Positions 45,239 through 57,664 of a DNA stretch of 64,000 nucleotides are shown here, piece by piece. The translations under genes and the position numbers were made by a program. The first letter of the stretch is position 1; each line of letters starts with the position of its first letter. The stretch is taken from the NCBI GenBank assembly GCA_951213105.1, contig OX578142.1, positions 120,561,354 to 120,625,353 on the forward strand, written 5' to 3'. The stretch is from Amaurobius ferox. Its lineage: Eukaryota; Arthropoda; Arachnida; Araneae; Amaurobiidae. The notes under the pieces were generated by a model that saw only the letters and a program-made list of their open reading frames with translations, ran no database searches and had not been told where the DNA came from.

Positions 45239-46853
45239 CAGAGTGTTCCATAAATTCCGAATTAGTTTAAAAATTCCTAAAAATTGAAGAAATTGGTATA
45301 TTTGAATGCGGTTTGCGACAAAGTTAGTCTGATGAAGGGGGATTTTTTTTGGTAGAGAAAAAAAAATTAGTTCAAAATTTTGTCAATAGAGGGCGCTGCA
45401 CGCAAGCAATCATAGAATTTCGTGGGAAAACTATGTTTATTTGCATGCAGGCAAATGTTTGCAAGCACATCACAGCACTAGAGTACTTGTTCTATGTGTC
45501 TGCCATCACCACAAATGATAGTTTGCAAGCGAGTGACAACACCGTTAACTGCAGCATGTAGCATATTCGGATGGATGCAGGAGATTTCGTAGCGAATGGC
45601 ATCCTTTAACTGCACTAAAGAAGATGGGCTGTTGTGGTACACTCAGGACTTAACGTAACTCCAGAGCCAAAAATCTAGGGGTGTTAAGTCCGGTAAGCGA
45701 GGGTCCATTCAATTATACAGTGACGTCTGATTAATCATTCTTCAGTAAAGGTTCTGCTCAGGAACCTCTTCACTTTGTTTGCGATATGAGGTGCCCCGTC
45801 TCGCATGAATGTCACTGTGTCAAGGACATTATGTTCCAATAAGCACGGTATCACTTTCTCAGTTAGCATTTGCAAGTAGCATTTTCCATTAATTGAGCAC
45901 ATCTACCAGCCTGCTTTTGCACAGGGCTGTTCAAAGAAAAAAGGGCCCCCAATAATGGACGCAGTGAATCCACACCAAACAGTAACACATGGGGAATGTA
46001 CGGGCTCCTCACTGTAGGCATGTGGGTTTTCCTTTGCCCAGATTCTACAGTTATGGGTATTGACTGTTCCATGCAATGAAAAATGAGCCTCGTCTGTCCA
46101 CAATATATTGAGCAGCCATTGTGGATCTTCGTCGATTTTCGACAAAGCCCAATTTGCGAATTGCACTCGCTTAGCTGTGTCATTTGGTAAGAACTGGTGC
46201 AGTGATTTCAACTTGTAAGGGTACAATTTTAATACACCATGAAGGATGCGGAATACCGATGTCTTTGGTATACCACTTATTCTTGCCAGTTCTCGTGCGC
46301 TACTTGCTGCACTCGCTGACTGTTCCCTTAAAGTGTGCATTTGCGAAGCCACAGCGGAGGTATGGACCTTTGACAAACGTGGTCTACCACGGCGAGGGCG
46401 ATTATACAAACTTCCCGTTTCTTCGGAATGTCGTACCAGGGAAACCAGTCTGGCAGGAGCGATTGGACCAGAACCTTTCTTCAATCTCTTCTGTGTCCGA
46501 AACCTTTGTAAAGTTTCAGCCTGCGATTCGTGGCTGAGGTAAAACAACTTAACCAATAGTGTCCAACTTAACCATCCACCAATGTCAACATCACAATGAA
46601 AGTCAGTAACAGGAAAATTCAGAAATGAGCTTTAAATCATACACCCAGCATTTTATAGGAATCTGATTTGCATATATCCTGTGATTGCTTGCGTGCAGCG
46701 CCCTTTATTGACAAAATTTTGAACTAATTTTTTTTTCTCTACCAAAAAAATCCCTTTCATGAGACTAACTTTGTCGCAAACTGCATTCAAATATACCAAT
46801 TCCTTTAATTTTTAGGAATTTTTAAACTAATTCGGAATTTATGGAACACCCTG
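45239..46853 (-). mobile_element. Mariner-superfamily element with long terminal repeats
   Basis: Terminal inverted repeats begin CAGAGTGTTCCATAAATTCC (left) and CAGGGTGTTCCATAAATTCC (right, reverse complement) and extend about 100 bp, to TTTGCGACAAAGTTAGTC. TA flanks both sides. The 1.6 kb size equals a complete element, but the transposase is decayed. Confidence 0.93.
45478..46556 (-). pseudogene. Mariner-like transposase, N-terminal 217 residues open then decayed
   Basis: The start at 46556 gives an uninterrupted 217-residue piece: a helix-turn-helix with GSLYNRPRRGRPRLS, a second helix-turn-helix (ISGIPKTSVFRILH), and the first catalytic Asp in ILWTDEAHFSLHG. The C-terminal third survives in shifted frames with MRDGAPHIANKV (second Asp). 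The expected PxxxxDLxxxD region near 45690-45740 is damaged by stops. The closing stretch runs to a TAG at 45478-45480. At least three stops or shifts. Same broad family as the relic at 35743 but a different lineage. Confidence 0.88.
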
Positions 46854-46863
46854 TAGATATCTA

Positions 46864-49550
46864 CACCCAACTTTTTTTTACATTTTTTTTTACACGAATT
46901 TGAAGTTACACGGTTCAAAAAAGTCTTCCTTTTTTGAAAAATTTATTTGATCTAACACGATTTCAAAGTCATTGTCTTATACTTATGTACATGACCATGA
47001 ACAGTCTAGTATAAATTGCAGTCTTTGGTACCAATGTATAAAAAAAATTCACATTTTTACCACACTTCAAAAATTAGGCAGCACTGCACACTGCTATAAT
47101 GTTATCGAATAAGGGGAATTCGAAGGGATCTCCCTTTAATAAGAGGATTCCTCAGTAACTACTGGGGAATCCCCTTATTCGATAACTCTTACCTACCCAT
47201 TTCGTATGACATTTACATAACATATTGCATCATTAAATTGTTTAAGTTTATTAGCTCACAATATTTAATAAATTGTTCGTGTTATCAGCCATACATAGTG
47301 CTATCAATTGTGTATTTGAACATTTCTGACCTTAAGAAGTTAAAAAAGGTATTTTTATCTAGATAAAATTTTTACCCTAGGTAACATCATTTAACAAAAT
47401 GTAGAAGTTTTAAAGATTCGTAAAAGGCAAGCCTTAGAAGTTAAATTAAAAATCTTGGACTGTCTTGCGAGAGGTCAAGGTGAAACATTTGTGGGCAAGG
47501 ATTTTGGTTTGAACGAAGCTACTATCAGAATCATTAAGAAAAATGAGAATGCCATAAGGAAATCTGTCATCTGAGCTTCAAAACTTAGTTCCAAAACATC
47601 GTCATACATTAGAGATGAAGTGTTAGTAAAGATGAAAAAAATTTTAGTGCTTTGGATGGAGGATTATTTATTGCAAGAGAGAATACCTGTAGATGGAAAT
47701 ATTGTAAAGCAGAAGGCACAACGAATTTATAAGCAACTGCAGATATAGGAGCCATCAACAAGTCGTCAAGATAAGAGAAAAGAATTTTCGGTTAGTGATG
47801 GATGGCTAACAGGATTTCTTAAAAGAAATGCATTTCATAATATAAAAATTAAAGGAGAAATTGCATCAGCAGATGAAGAGGCTACTAAAAGCTTTCCAGC
47901 AAAACAAGCCAAAATAATCCAAGATCGAGACTATGTTCACGACCAAATTTTCAATGCCGATGAAACAGGTCTATTCTGGAAAAAAATGCCTGCTAGAACT
48001 TTTATAGCAAAATCTGAAAAAATTGCTAATGGGTTTAAAGTTGCTAAAGATCGGGCGACTTTTTTATTGTGTAGCAACGCTTCTGTTGACAAAATTTTAA
48101 AGCCTCTTTTAATCAACCGATCATTAAGGTCACGTGCTTTGAGAGAAAAACATTCAACAGTTGCCGATTTATAAGAGAGCAGAAAAAAAGGCCTGGATGA
48201 CAGCAGGTCTATTTACGGTATGGTTTGAAGAATGCTTTTTTCCTGAAGTTAAAAGATATATGGAGCAACGATGTCTTGATTTTAAAGTACTTTTGGCCGT
48301 AGATAATGCGCTCAGTCATCTGGTATTAGAGCATCCAAATGTTCAAGTAATCTTTTTGCCACCTAATACCACTCCCTTGATTCAACCATTAGACCAGGGT
48401 ATAATCGCTACCTTTAAGCTGTATTATACTCAATGAGCATTCCAACATATTTTAGATGCAGTAAAGAAAGAAAACCTCACAATCGTTGATGCATGGAAAA
48501 AATATTCGATTATGCATTACATATGCTTCATTGGCCAAAGAGAAGTTAAAGGTATCAACATTAAATGCTTGCTGGAAAGCACTTTGGCCAGAATGCGTCA
48601 AGAGTGGTAACTCAGTGCCCCAAACAATGATGGAGTCTTCTAAAATTATATTCTTGGCACACGAAACTGGAGAAGGATTTGAGGGCCTACAAGTTGAAGA
48701 CATCGACGAATTAATGATAGATAAACCTCTAGATGTAGATGATCTGATTGATTTAATAACAGATGACGGTAATAGTACTGAGGATAATAGCGATAACGAG
48801 GAAGAGGCCGAAATAGTCAACTAAATGCTAGTTTAATTGGTGAGGGTCTAACATTAGGGAAATGTATGGTGAATCATTTTTTAAAAATTGATCCAAACAT
48901 GGAACATGCCCTAAAATTCGAACGAGATATGACGAATTGTTTGGCTAGGTATAAAGAGTTGTATAAAAAACTTAAAAAACCAAAATTTCAACTGTCTATA
49001 ACAGATTTTTCAATAAAAAGTCGACAGCGTAAGACCTTTCGGAAAATAGTTCGGCAGTTCAAAACAGTATTATCAGACAAAAGTCTCCATAAAAAGCTTG
49101 ACGGATGTGGATATCTCTAGTGATGATAACGACTTTGGTCCAGTTCGTTGCAAACAATTGCACTTATTATCAAGTAGCGGCGAATAATTATGTAACTAAA
49201 TATTATTTCTTTATTTCTATTTTTAATTTTGAGTATACTATTCTTAATTTTTGATTAACAGATTTTTTTTTTTTTTTTTTTTGCTTGTGTTACTTATTTT
49301 TTACCTATGAATTATATATTTTAAGTTTTATTGCTCAATAAAATTGCATATTCATTCGTATGCATTTCAGAACTTTTGCAGTTTTCAGCATTTTTTTTAC
49401 ATGGCCTTTAAACTAAATATAGTTCTTTATTTCATCTTACATGGTTTTCGGATAACATGGAATGTATCCCCAATTTTACTATAGGAAACTTATCTTTTTT
49501 TAAACAAATTTTTAAGGAACATATCTACCGTGTAAAAAAAGAGTTGGGTG
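46864..49550 (+). mobile_element. Tigger (pogo/CENP-B-like) element, near full length
   Basis: Inverted ends CACCCAACTTTTTTTTACA and TGTAAAAAAAGAGTTGGGTG with TA on each side (46862-46863, 49551-49552). At 2.7 kb this is the size of a complete Tigger. It begins only 10 bp after the mariner's right end. Confidence 0.88.
47401..49190 (+). pseudogene. Tigger transposase (HTH, CENP-B domain, DDE), broken
   Basis: Reads through a pipsqueak-type helix-turn-helix (RQALEVKLKILDCLARG, GLNEATIRIIKKNE), a CENP-B-type DNA-binding segment (VSDGWLTGFLKRNAFHNIKI), and the catalytic core: NADETGLFWKKMP (first Asp, about 47955), VDNALSH (second Asp, about 48300) and PPNTTPLIQPLDQGIIATFK (third Asp, about 48390). 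An acidic tail follows (EGLQVEDIDELMID). Stops at about 47573 and 47746, a frameshift near 48165, and a stop at 48434 disable it. All three catalytic Asp residues are present. It resembles TIGD1/JRKL-type proteins. Confidence 0.9.
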
Positions 49551-52416
49551 TATTTCATAAATACAAAAGTGAAATGAAGGGGAAAAAAGAACATATTTCA
49601 GATCTGTAATCAATGTAGCTTTAATACAGGGAAAAAGCTAAGTCTTCTTTCACATATACTCAGTTCTCTCCCCCCCCCCCCTCCCAACACTTACATGCAT
49701 TTACATATATACCAGTGATTCCCAAATTTTGGAGGTATGGAATAATATAAAAATTAGTGAATACATGAAACACTTAAAGCATACTTTTCAGCTTATATGA
49801 ATGTAATATTAAAAATATATTTTTGAAAATATGGTACGTACTTATATTACATTACATATGTTACTAATAAAAATATGAAATTAAATTTTAAAATTAAGGA
49901 GAAAAAATCCACTTCAATTTCTTTTATATCTCATACTAATTAGATTAAGTAGGAAATCAATTTTTAAAATGAAAATAGAAGTTTTAACTTCAATGGAATT
50001 TATACTTCTTGAATAAAATTTACTTAATATTAGTAATAGCTTCTGAAAGTTTATTCCTTAATGTCAGGTTAGGTGGATTATTATGTTTCTACTATTATAA
50101 TGTAAAACTTCAGTCTCGAATTAAGTAGTAGTAGAAGGAAGGAACACTTGAACCAAACACTAAGCCATTTTTTTTTATTACACCAAACATTATAAAATAT
50201 TTTTTTAATTTGACACAAAAGTTAGATAGAGCAAATATGTCACATATTCCTTGCAACATTAGCTATGTATAGTGCTCACAGTTAAATATTTATTTTAAAA
50301 TAGGTCTTTTTGCAAATTTTTCATTAAAAAATTAAGCACATAATAAGCTCCCTAAAGCAAACACCTTATAAGGACTAAAGTAAAGTACTGCAAAAAGGTT
50401 GAATACGTTTATACTATTAAAAGCTTTATTAAATTTAATATAATATAGCACCATTCATGCTGCTGCATATACACATTCTAGAAACACCTTTTGATTTTAA
50501 CACTACACCAAAAATATTCAAGAAATGTTTACAAAAATTATCTGCAACAAATATTAAGGCTGCTAAAAACATGATTTTCTACTGAGAAAATCAAAGTTCA
50601 TACACAAAACTTGGAAATTAGTCAAATTCTCTAAGATTCCAGAGGAGGATTCTGAAGTTTTCCAGAGGAATTTTTGCAAACTTCTAAAGTCTGAAATGTG
50701 GCATTTTGTACTATTATATCATTTGAGTTGGTAAAAAAAATTCAAAATATATAACTGGCAAAAAACAAACATGAAAATAGAGACAATTTGTTCTTAAAAC
50801 ATCCATGAAATCAAAATATTAATTTTAAGAACATTAAAGAAAATTATCTATGTGAATTTTTCATGGTTTTTGATGAAAAAATATTTCCATGAGTTTAATG
50901 TGAGATTTTGGGCAATCACCTAAAATCTAGGATTTTTAAGAAATTAATTCTAGGTTTTCACCGTTCTCCCTGAGGCAATGTTTTCAGTGCCTTTAAAAAA
51001 TGGAATGGAACGTGGGCAGATGCTTCTGAATTTATAGAATGAGGTTGCAATCATGCAATCACTGTTGAATATCTATATGTTTAGCACATAAAACTTGAGC
51101 AATAGCTGGTGTTGGTAAAAATTGCCTTTTAAAACTTGAGGAAAATTTACTTATTTTAAATTATTTTTATTGCAGATTTAGATTTGTAAATGTTTGGCAG
51201 ACCTTTGACAATATTTATGTGAATAGTCAGAAGTAAGAAAAGATTCAACTTTCCCAAGTAAACTGGGATATTGTTTCACTAGTAAATCATAAAATTGGAA
51301 AACAAATTTTTTTTATCAAGCAGTTGTGTATATAATTAACAAACTAAACTAAAATAAAATGTTACACAAAATAAGTTGGGACTTTACAGGGAGACCTTGA
51401 TTATCGGTGCTGTAAGTATCCATAACCAGATTCAAGGAATCTAGATCGGACGTCTTCCAGGGAAAAACTACAAACAGGAAATGTGAAACACCTTGACCCC
51501 TTTATCATGCAGCCAGCAATGGGGGAAAATGTCTCAGCAGTTTAAGGGAGAGAAGGGCACCTTTTGTCAGATTTAAATTGTACTTATTCCAATTTAAATG
51601 TAATACTGAAAATAAATGTACATTCAGGGGCAGCAAGCACAATTTGGTGAAAAACAGTAGCAAAAATAGGAATACAAAACAGAAAAAATAGGAGCAAAAA
51701 GTTAAATTTAATCGAATAACAATGCATACATTGATAAAATATAAAAATTATTTCAGGGCTCAAGAGCAACTAATTTTTATTTGCCAACATAATGAAATTT
51801 CTTTGGTGATAATACACTCATTTAAAAATGGGCAATAGCTTTGCTTTTTTCTCCCTGCATTTCGGATAATTATTTAGTTAATGCAATGATGCCACAGCTA
51901 TATAGCGCTTTTGGAGCAGTGAAAATGCCATTTTGCAGCAGTGAAAATGCCATTTTGCAGCAGTCTACAGTAATAAAGTTTTAAATGTGAAACAGGAAAA
52001 TAGTTTGGAGCAAGAAAATTTGCATATTGTATGTAATTTTATAGAAATAAAACATTTTTGTAGCAGTTTGAAGCAAGAAAATCAGCATTTGAAAACTTCA
52101 AAAAAGAAAATATGCATTTTCTATCTGTTTAAAGCAATACATTAAATTTTGAATAAGGTCAAAAGAACTGGTTCTAAGGGGGAATAAATATGAAACGGGA
52201 ATATTAGTCATACTGTTACAGGCACAAATGCTGGAAACACTGCACTTTATTGTACTTTTTTAAGTAATGCACTGCAATAATATTAAAGTTATGGGAAAAT
52301 TAAGCAATGTAATTAGACACAAATTATTATACAACTCAACATACAGCTATTTTAAGGATATACTGGAGCCCCTTCTTCAACACACCCAAAGTCAAAAATA
52401 TGAAATGGGCTATATG

Positions 52417-53637
52417 CATACCTGCCAACCTGGGAAAATTGGAATGTGTAAAATTTTGCGTGAATGACATTTATAATTATTTTTTTTTAATTACACGCGC
52501 AAACAACATTTCCAATGAATTTAACTATGTACAAGTACCTGCATTAAATATCAGGCATAGTACTGGTAGAATATGAAAATTCAAGACACCAATTTTATAA
52601 AATTTCAAGACAATAAATTATAAAACAAAAAATATATAAAGGTTTTATCCGGTGAAAATTACTTTATAATGAAAACAAATATTTATGTTTGGTAAAACAC
52701 AGGTTTTCACTAAAGAGAGTAACAAATATTGATCTTTAATAATAATAATATATATATATATATAGCACTGAATTACATTCCTGCCAAAATGGTTTACTTT
52801 TTATTTGCCTAAACCATTGCTTTAATACCACTTTTTGGAAAATATATTGCTTTAATACCACTTTTGGGTTCATACATAAATAGAAAAATTTGTATTATTC
52901 AAATATAATTAAAAAATTAACCTTAATAATTAGTCATAATATGAAAATAAGCTAGTTTAGTCGATCTAATATGCAATATTTAAATGATGGAGATGGATGG
53001 GAAAAGATACTGACGTACTTTCGGCAATTCACGCGAAGTAACTGAATTGCGCAATCGCACTGTTTACGTGAAAGTAATTAAGAAATTAACCGTAATAATT
53101 AATTAGAACATGAAATTAAGCTAGTTTAGTCAATCAAAAATGCAATATTTAGAAGATTGAGATGGACGGAAAAAGATACTTTTGTACTCTCGGCGATTCA
53201 TAAGAACAAACTGAATTGCGCAATCGCAGTGTTTATGCGAAATTAAAGAACAAAATAACATTTTAGCGATTTATGCTGAATTAGACTTGAAGAAGTATAT
53301 TTATTACTTTCATAAAATAAGCTATCGAGATCTTCGTTAATTTGATTGGTATTACCCTGCATTTTATTATGGATTTGCTACGATCCCGAGAATGGTAGAA
53401 ATAAGTGCTAAAAAAGCGGAAAATCGGTGTTTCCGAGAAATTATACCATGTCTGGTTAATTGATAAATTTTAAACAAAAAAAGCCGGAGAATTTCGCCGG
53501 AGATTGATTTCCTAGTAATGTTAAAAAATTCAAATAAATGCGGAAATGCGTAAAATATAACAATATATGCGTAAAAGCGTAAAGAGCAGTTAAAATGCGT
53601 AAATTTTACGCATAATGCGTAAAAGTTGGCAGGTATG
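52417..53637. mobile_element. MITE with CATACCTGCCAAC ends and 6-bp duplication
   Basis: Termini CATACCTGCCAAC and GTTGGCAGGTATG are inverted; TATATG lies on both sides (52411-52416, 53638-53643). The interior has two about 175-bp direct repeats (about 52910-53085 and 53090-53265, sharing GCTAGTTTAGTC and ACTGAATTGCGCAATCGCA) and many GCGTAAAA words near the right end. No transposase. Another copy of the left end occurs at 63321. Confidence 0.82.
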
Positions 53638-55284
53638 TATATGCTACAAAATTATGTTGCTTAAATTCACATTATCCTTTGTGTATGTTTTTACTTTATT
53701 CTCAATGTTTATCAAAAAGCACTAATATTTGAGATTTTTATGAAAAAGTGCTAAAATTCACAATTTTTATGAATGATCACTAAAATTTACGATTTTAATG
53801 AAAGATTTAGCAGTTTTTACAATTTTATACTGTATGTGATCTATTATCCAGAATGCTTGGGACTTTGGACTTACTATTATGGTCGAAAATCTGCTTGAAT
53901 GTTCTACAATATTATAGAAAATTATAATTAAATTTTTAAGCATAAATGCATTGCATAAAGCTTTATTTTGTAATGAAAAAGTATACTTAATTGAATAAAA
54001 TTATATATTATTAAATATATATATGTAATTAAATTAGAATTAGATCTAGCTGTTATGCAAAAATTAAGAAAAAGGATCAAAACACGAAAGAAGTTTATAT
54101 TGAGGTTTGATAGAACACAAGTTTACACTAAAGATAATAGCATTTATTTATATTTAATAAAATTATAACACCATATTTATAGATGGGAATACATTGCATT
54201 TTAAGTGTTTAAATGGTTGTTTTAATACAATTTTCTAGAAAATAACCCTTCATTTCATTAATTACATGTTTGAAAAGTATTTTCCCACATAAAACATAAA
54301 ATTATTAATAAAACCTTAGTCGATGCAAACAGATTGCAAAAATTGAAAATATCTTTGCAGTAAAATGAAATATAACGAGAATTGTAAGTAAATGCTGATT
54401 TTAGTGAAATTGCCAGATAATCTTTACCAAATTGCCTGCATATAAATAAAACACATTAAAAACTTATCAACATAAGAATTTAAAATTTTGGGCCAAATGT
54501 AAGTCATGGTAACAGAGTGAGCTATTTTTCATTTAAAGAAAGGAAATTTCTCCTTAAACACTTCAAACACCAAGAGATTTGCATATTTGCCCCCAAATCA
54601 GCAGAAAATGTACAAATCGGGGTCTGAACAACACTGTTTGAAGAAGTCAAAAGGAGATCAGTTTTGAATTATCTTTTACGGCTGCTAATTTTTTTTTTTC
54701 TCGGCATTTTGAATAAGGATATCTCAAATTAATTTTAGAAATTGGGATTTTAAAATTCTTTCTTGAATGTTCGATAAAAAGATGCACTACAAAATGAAAA
54801 CGTGAAGTTTGTTGTATTAAATTTTTGGAAAATAAATAATTTTTTTCGATTTTCATTTGGCGAAAAAAATATTGGACACATCACTCGGATCTAATCAGAA
54901 AAGTGTAAGCCCTCCATAATTTGAGAGGTGCTATATGGAGGCAACAATCTTAATGGCCCGTTTAGCGATTTATGCCAAATGTAGAAACTTTTCATGAAGC
55001 ATATAATATATTATGTCCAAGAAAAACGAAATATTGATTGATGAATTATGTGGGTGTAAATTTCCGTTATTGTGTGGATTGACACAGCACATGAGACTGT
55101 AAATTTCTGGCGGCCGATGGCAATTTTCTGTAGGAAAACATGAAAAAACCGTAATTCGTACTATGGGGGACATTCTTCCACAGAAACTATGAAAAAAATA
55201 GTGGAAAATAACACGTCTGATCATTTGGCAAAATTTAAAAAGAAATGCTATTTTGACAAATTTTAAGCAAAAATATGTTTGTTG

Positions 55285-55571
55285 GTTGTTGTTGAGACCC
55301 CGACCGTCCAACCTACCAGAAAGGTGTAAGGTAACTGTTTGGATGGCCGGGAAGTGCCACCCAATTTAGGCCGGAACCCAGTGGGGGAAACATCCACAGG
55401 GACGTACCCCACCTTCCCCTACCACCAATCTCTCGGAAAGACTTACGGACCCACATGTTTAACGTGATCACACTTCAAGTGAACACTGAGGTAGTTTTGA
55501 CAGTGATGGGAATCGAACTCGGGCCTACCGTGTGCAATTCCCAAGTGCTAACTACTGGGTTACCGCACCCT
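55285..55571 (-). repeat. Complete tRNA-derived SINE with 12-bp target duplication
   Basis: ATATGTTTGTTG lies at 55273-55284 and 55572-55583. On the minus strand the head (GGTGCGGTAACCCAGTAGTT, then GAGTTCGATTCCCATCAC as B box) is tRNA-like, the body matches the SINE parts of the Helitrons, and the 3' end (55291-55350) is the hairpin module of the 57-60-nt mini-elements, ending in a short CAACAACAAC tail. LINE-assisted retroposition is the expected mechanism. Confidence 0.9.
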
Positions 55572-55741
55572 ATATGTTTGTTGCTAAAATTTGGCAACAT
55601 TCTGCCCAATTCTGGTTTTGGGAATGTTCCGGATATTGGAATGCTGAATAAACAATCCTATACTGTAATGTTCCCAGACAAAAAAAAAACTGACTATGCC
55701 ATGAAAATAGGGTCCATTCTGAATGGCCCACCTAAGAATTA

Positions 55742-55786
<45 letters not shown>

Positions 55787-56929
55787 GTTTGAAAGTCCAA
55801 TGATATATATATATTGATTATGTCAAATGAGTAGTTATTTTATGTGCATTTTTAAAATGAATTATATAACTTTTAAAATGCTAGAGCCAATAGATTTCAA
55901 GAAATTTTTGTTTAATTTATTTTTCAAATTAGCTTGTGCGATGGCATTATTAAAACTTCTCCGAATATCATTATCGTATAAGACTGAAATCGGGAGCCTC
56001 CAACACAGGTGCTTCTGTCTGATTATTGTGAACACATTCTTTTGTATACTTTATAGATGGATGACAAACTTTTATCATGTTCCAAGGAAAATAAATAGCT
56101 ATACTACAATAATATCAGCATGAAAGACAATGTCCAGAATTATCACTTCAACTTGTTAGAGATTCTTTGCTCCAACTCAGACAGAAGAAGGAAAAAGGCA
56201 TTGATGAAATCATCACACATCAATCAACTTCCCCCCTCTTTTCAAACTTCAAAATACCTTTCCTTATCAGACCTACTTAAGCTGCAGATGTCTCACCGAT
56301 TGGTGGTGTAACCCTCTGTGCAAAGGGAGAAGCTGTCGCAGTACACATATTTTATACACCTTGACGCACTGAACTCAAAATTGCAGCATCAAAAAAATTT
56401 TTTTAAATTATTTCAAAATATACACATTGGAGTTTATTATAGAATGCTTCTTTTGTGTCGTGAAATTCTGATCCGATGTCGCAAGCTGTTATGGTTATCA
56501 AAACTCAAAATTTTGTTAACGAAGAAGTTTGAAAAATATTTATGATTACTTGTTATGAAAATATAAAAAAATTAATACACAAAGTAAAGAGAGTTTCGTT
56601 AACCTATCCTTAGACAAAAAACAGAATGAAAAAATTTCATAAACTCTGCATAATTTATAGTTCAAATTGTATCATAATATAGCATTAGAAGGAGAAGGAA
56701 GGAAAGTGCGTATCCCCAACAGCCTTAAACACTGAAATTTGCTGTGAATACACATCACATATCATTCACCACATGGCACACAAACTGAACTCTCTCAGCA
56801 TGCTCACCGGTTCTGGCAAAATACAATTTCCATTCAATTAATTTCTCTGTATCTCATCTCATCCTCTCAATAGTACCTAGAAAAATATACTCAAAGCCAG
56901 TTCTTTGGAAGTAACACACACATGTACTC

Positions 56930-56989
56930 TCCGGCCGTCCAAATAGTTGCTCCTAGTCCCTTGGACGAGTCGGACGGTCTGGGTCTTCA
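56930..56989 (+). repeat. 60-nt hairpin mini-element, copy 3, with 14-bp target duplication
   Basis: ACACACATGTACTC at 56916-56929 and 56990-57003. Reads TCCGGCCGTCC at the start and GGACGGTCTGGGTCTTCA at the end, so it lies in SINE-sense orientation. Outer stem CCGTCC (56935-56940) pairs with GGACGG (56972-56977). It sits in the ARPC5 intron, about 95 nt past the splice donor. Confidence 0.9.
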
Positions 56990-57084
56990 ACACACATGTA
57001 CTCCAGGATCAACCTCAACCACTTGTACTATAAATGAATTATATACCATTTTCATTACTTTTAAGAAAGAAAAAACATCAATAC

Positions 57085-57261
57085 CTTTTCATGCCAAGCT
57101 AGAAGGTGTGCACTTCTGCCTTCAGATGGATTTTCAAACCCCTTGTACACATATTTCATAAGCATATCAATTTGATCTCTGTCTAGCTGAGCAATTGTTT
57201 TTTCAATATCACTTGTTTTAATTGATAGTATTACTCTTAAAACAAGGTTAAGTGCAGCATC
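57085..57261 (-). CDS. ARPC5: ARPC5 internal exon (Arp2/3 complex 16 kDa subunit)
   Basis: A 177-nt, phase 0-0 exon of 59 residues from DAALNLVLRVIL to LLAWHEK. Core signature: SDIEKTIAQLDRDQIDMLMKY, then VYKGFENPSEG, the conserved helical part of p16-Arc/ARPC5. The acceptor is a T-rich tract ending ACAG (AG at 57262-57263); the donor is AAAG/GTATTG. The upstream exon(s) encoding the acidic N-terminus were not found between 57262 and 64000, so the gene continues right of the window or in sequence I failed to recognise. The reading frame extends a few codons past both splice sites, but conservation stops at them. Confidence 0.93.
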
Positions 57262-57291
57262 CTGTAAAAAAAATACAAAATACAATACTAT

Positions 57292-57362
57292 ACAGAAAAA
57301 TCATCTATTTAAGTGGTCAAGGTTACTTGACCACTTGCCACTTAAATAGAAGATTTTTCTGT
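57292..57362. repeat. 71-bp imperfect palindrome next to the ARPC5 exon
   Basis: ACAGAAAAATCATCTATTTA, then AGTGG, is mirrored (one mismatch) by CCACTTAAATAGAAGATTTT and TCTGT. A small inner hairpin (TCAAG...CTTGA) forms the loop. It lies about 30 bp upstream of the exon's acceptor and may be a tiny MITE (TA before the left arm). Confidence 0.8.
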
Positions 57363-57664
57363 GTAAATATCATGTATAAAAATCTTATATTTAAATGGTC
57401 ACTTATGGTGTTATTACACGGAGTAATTCCTTCCAGCAAATTTTCAGCAACACCATACATTTTAATGGGAAGAAATTTTGCCGCAATTTATTTGCACTTG
57501 ACAATAAAAATTACTCAATTTCTGAGCGGCAAACTAATCAGAGGACAATAAAATTGGAAGTCACTCCGCTCCGCCTTTCCTATCTTAATTTGCATTCAAG
57601 ATGGTGATGGTGACTGTAATGCAAGCACGTTGAAGCAGCTCAATTACTTAAGAATCTGGAGATG

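Larger units (their letters stand above)
44996..57084 (-). other. ARPC5: ARPC5 last intron (12.1 kb) with nested transposons
   Basis: Bounded by donor AAAG/GTATTG (GT at 57083-57084) and acceptor CTCTAG/GTATAT. It contains a mariner, a Tigger element, a TATATG-flanked MITE, a SINE and one hairpin mini-element. Remaining parts (about 49553-52410, 53644-55272, 55584-56915) show no gene; 55744-55783 is a TA microsatellite, and 51920-51965 has a 24-bp direct duplication (AGCAGTGAAAATGCCATTTT). Confidence 0.8.

Noticed and set aside
46184..46542. Two plus-strand frames opposite the mariner transposase
   Set aside because: They mirror the conserved minus-strand transposase and have no features of their own.
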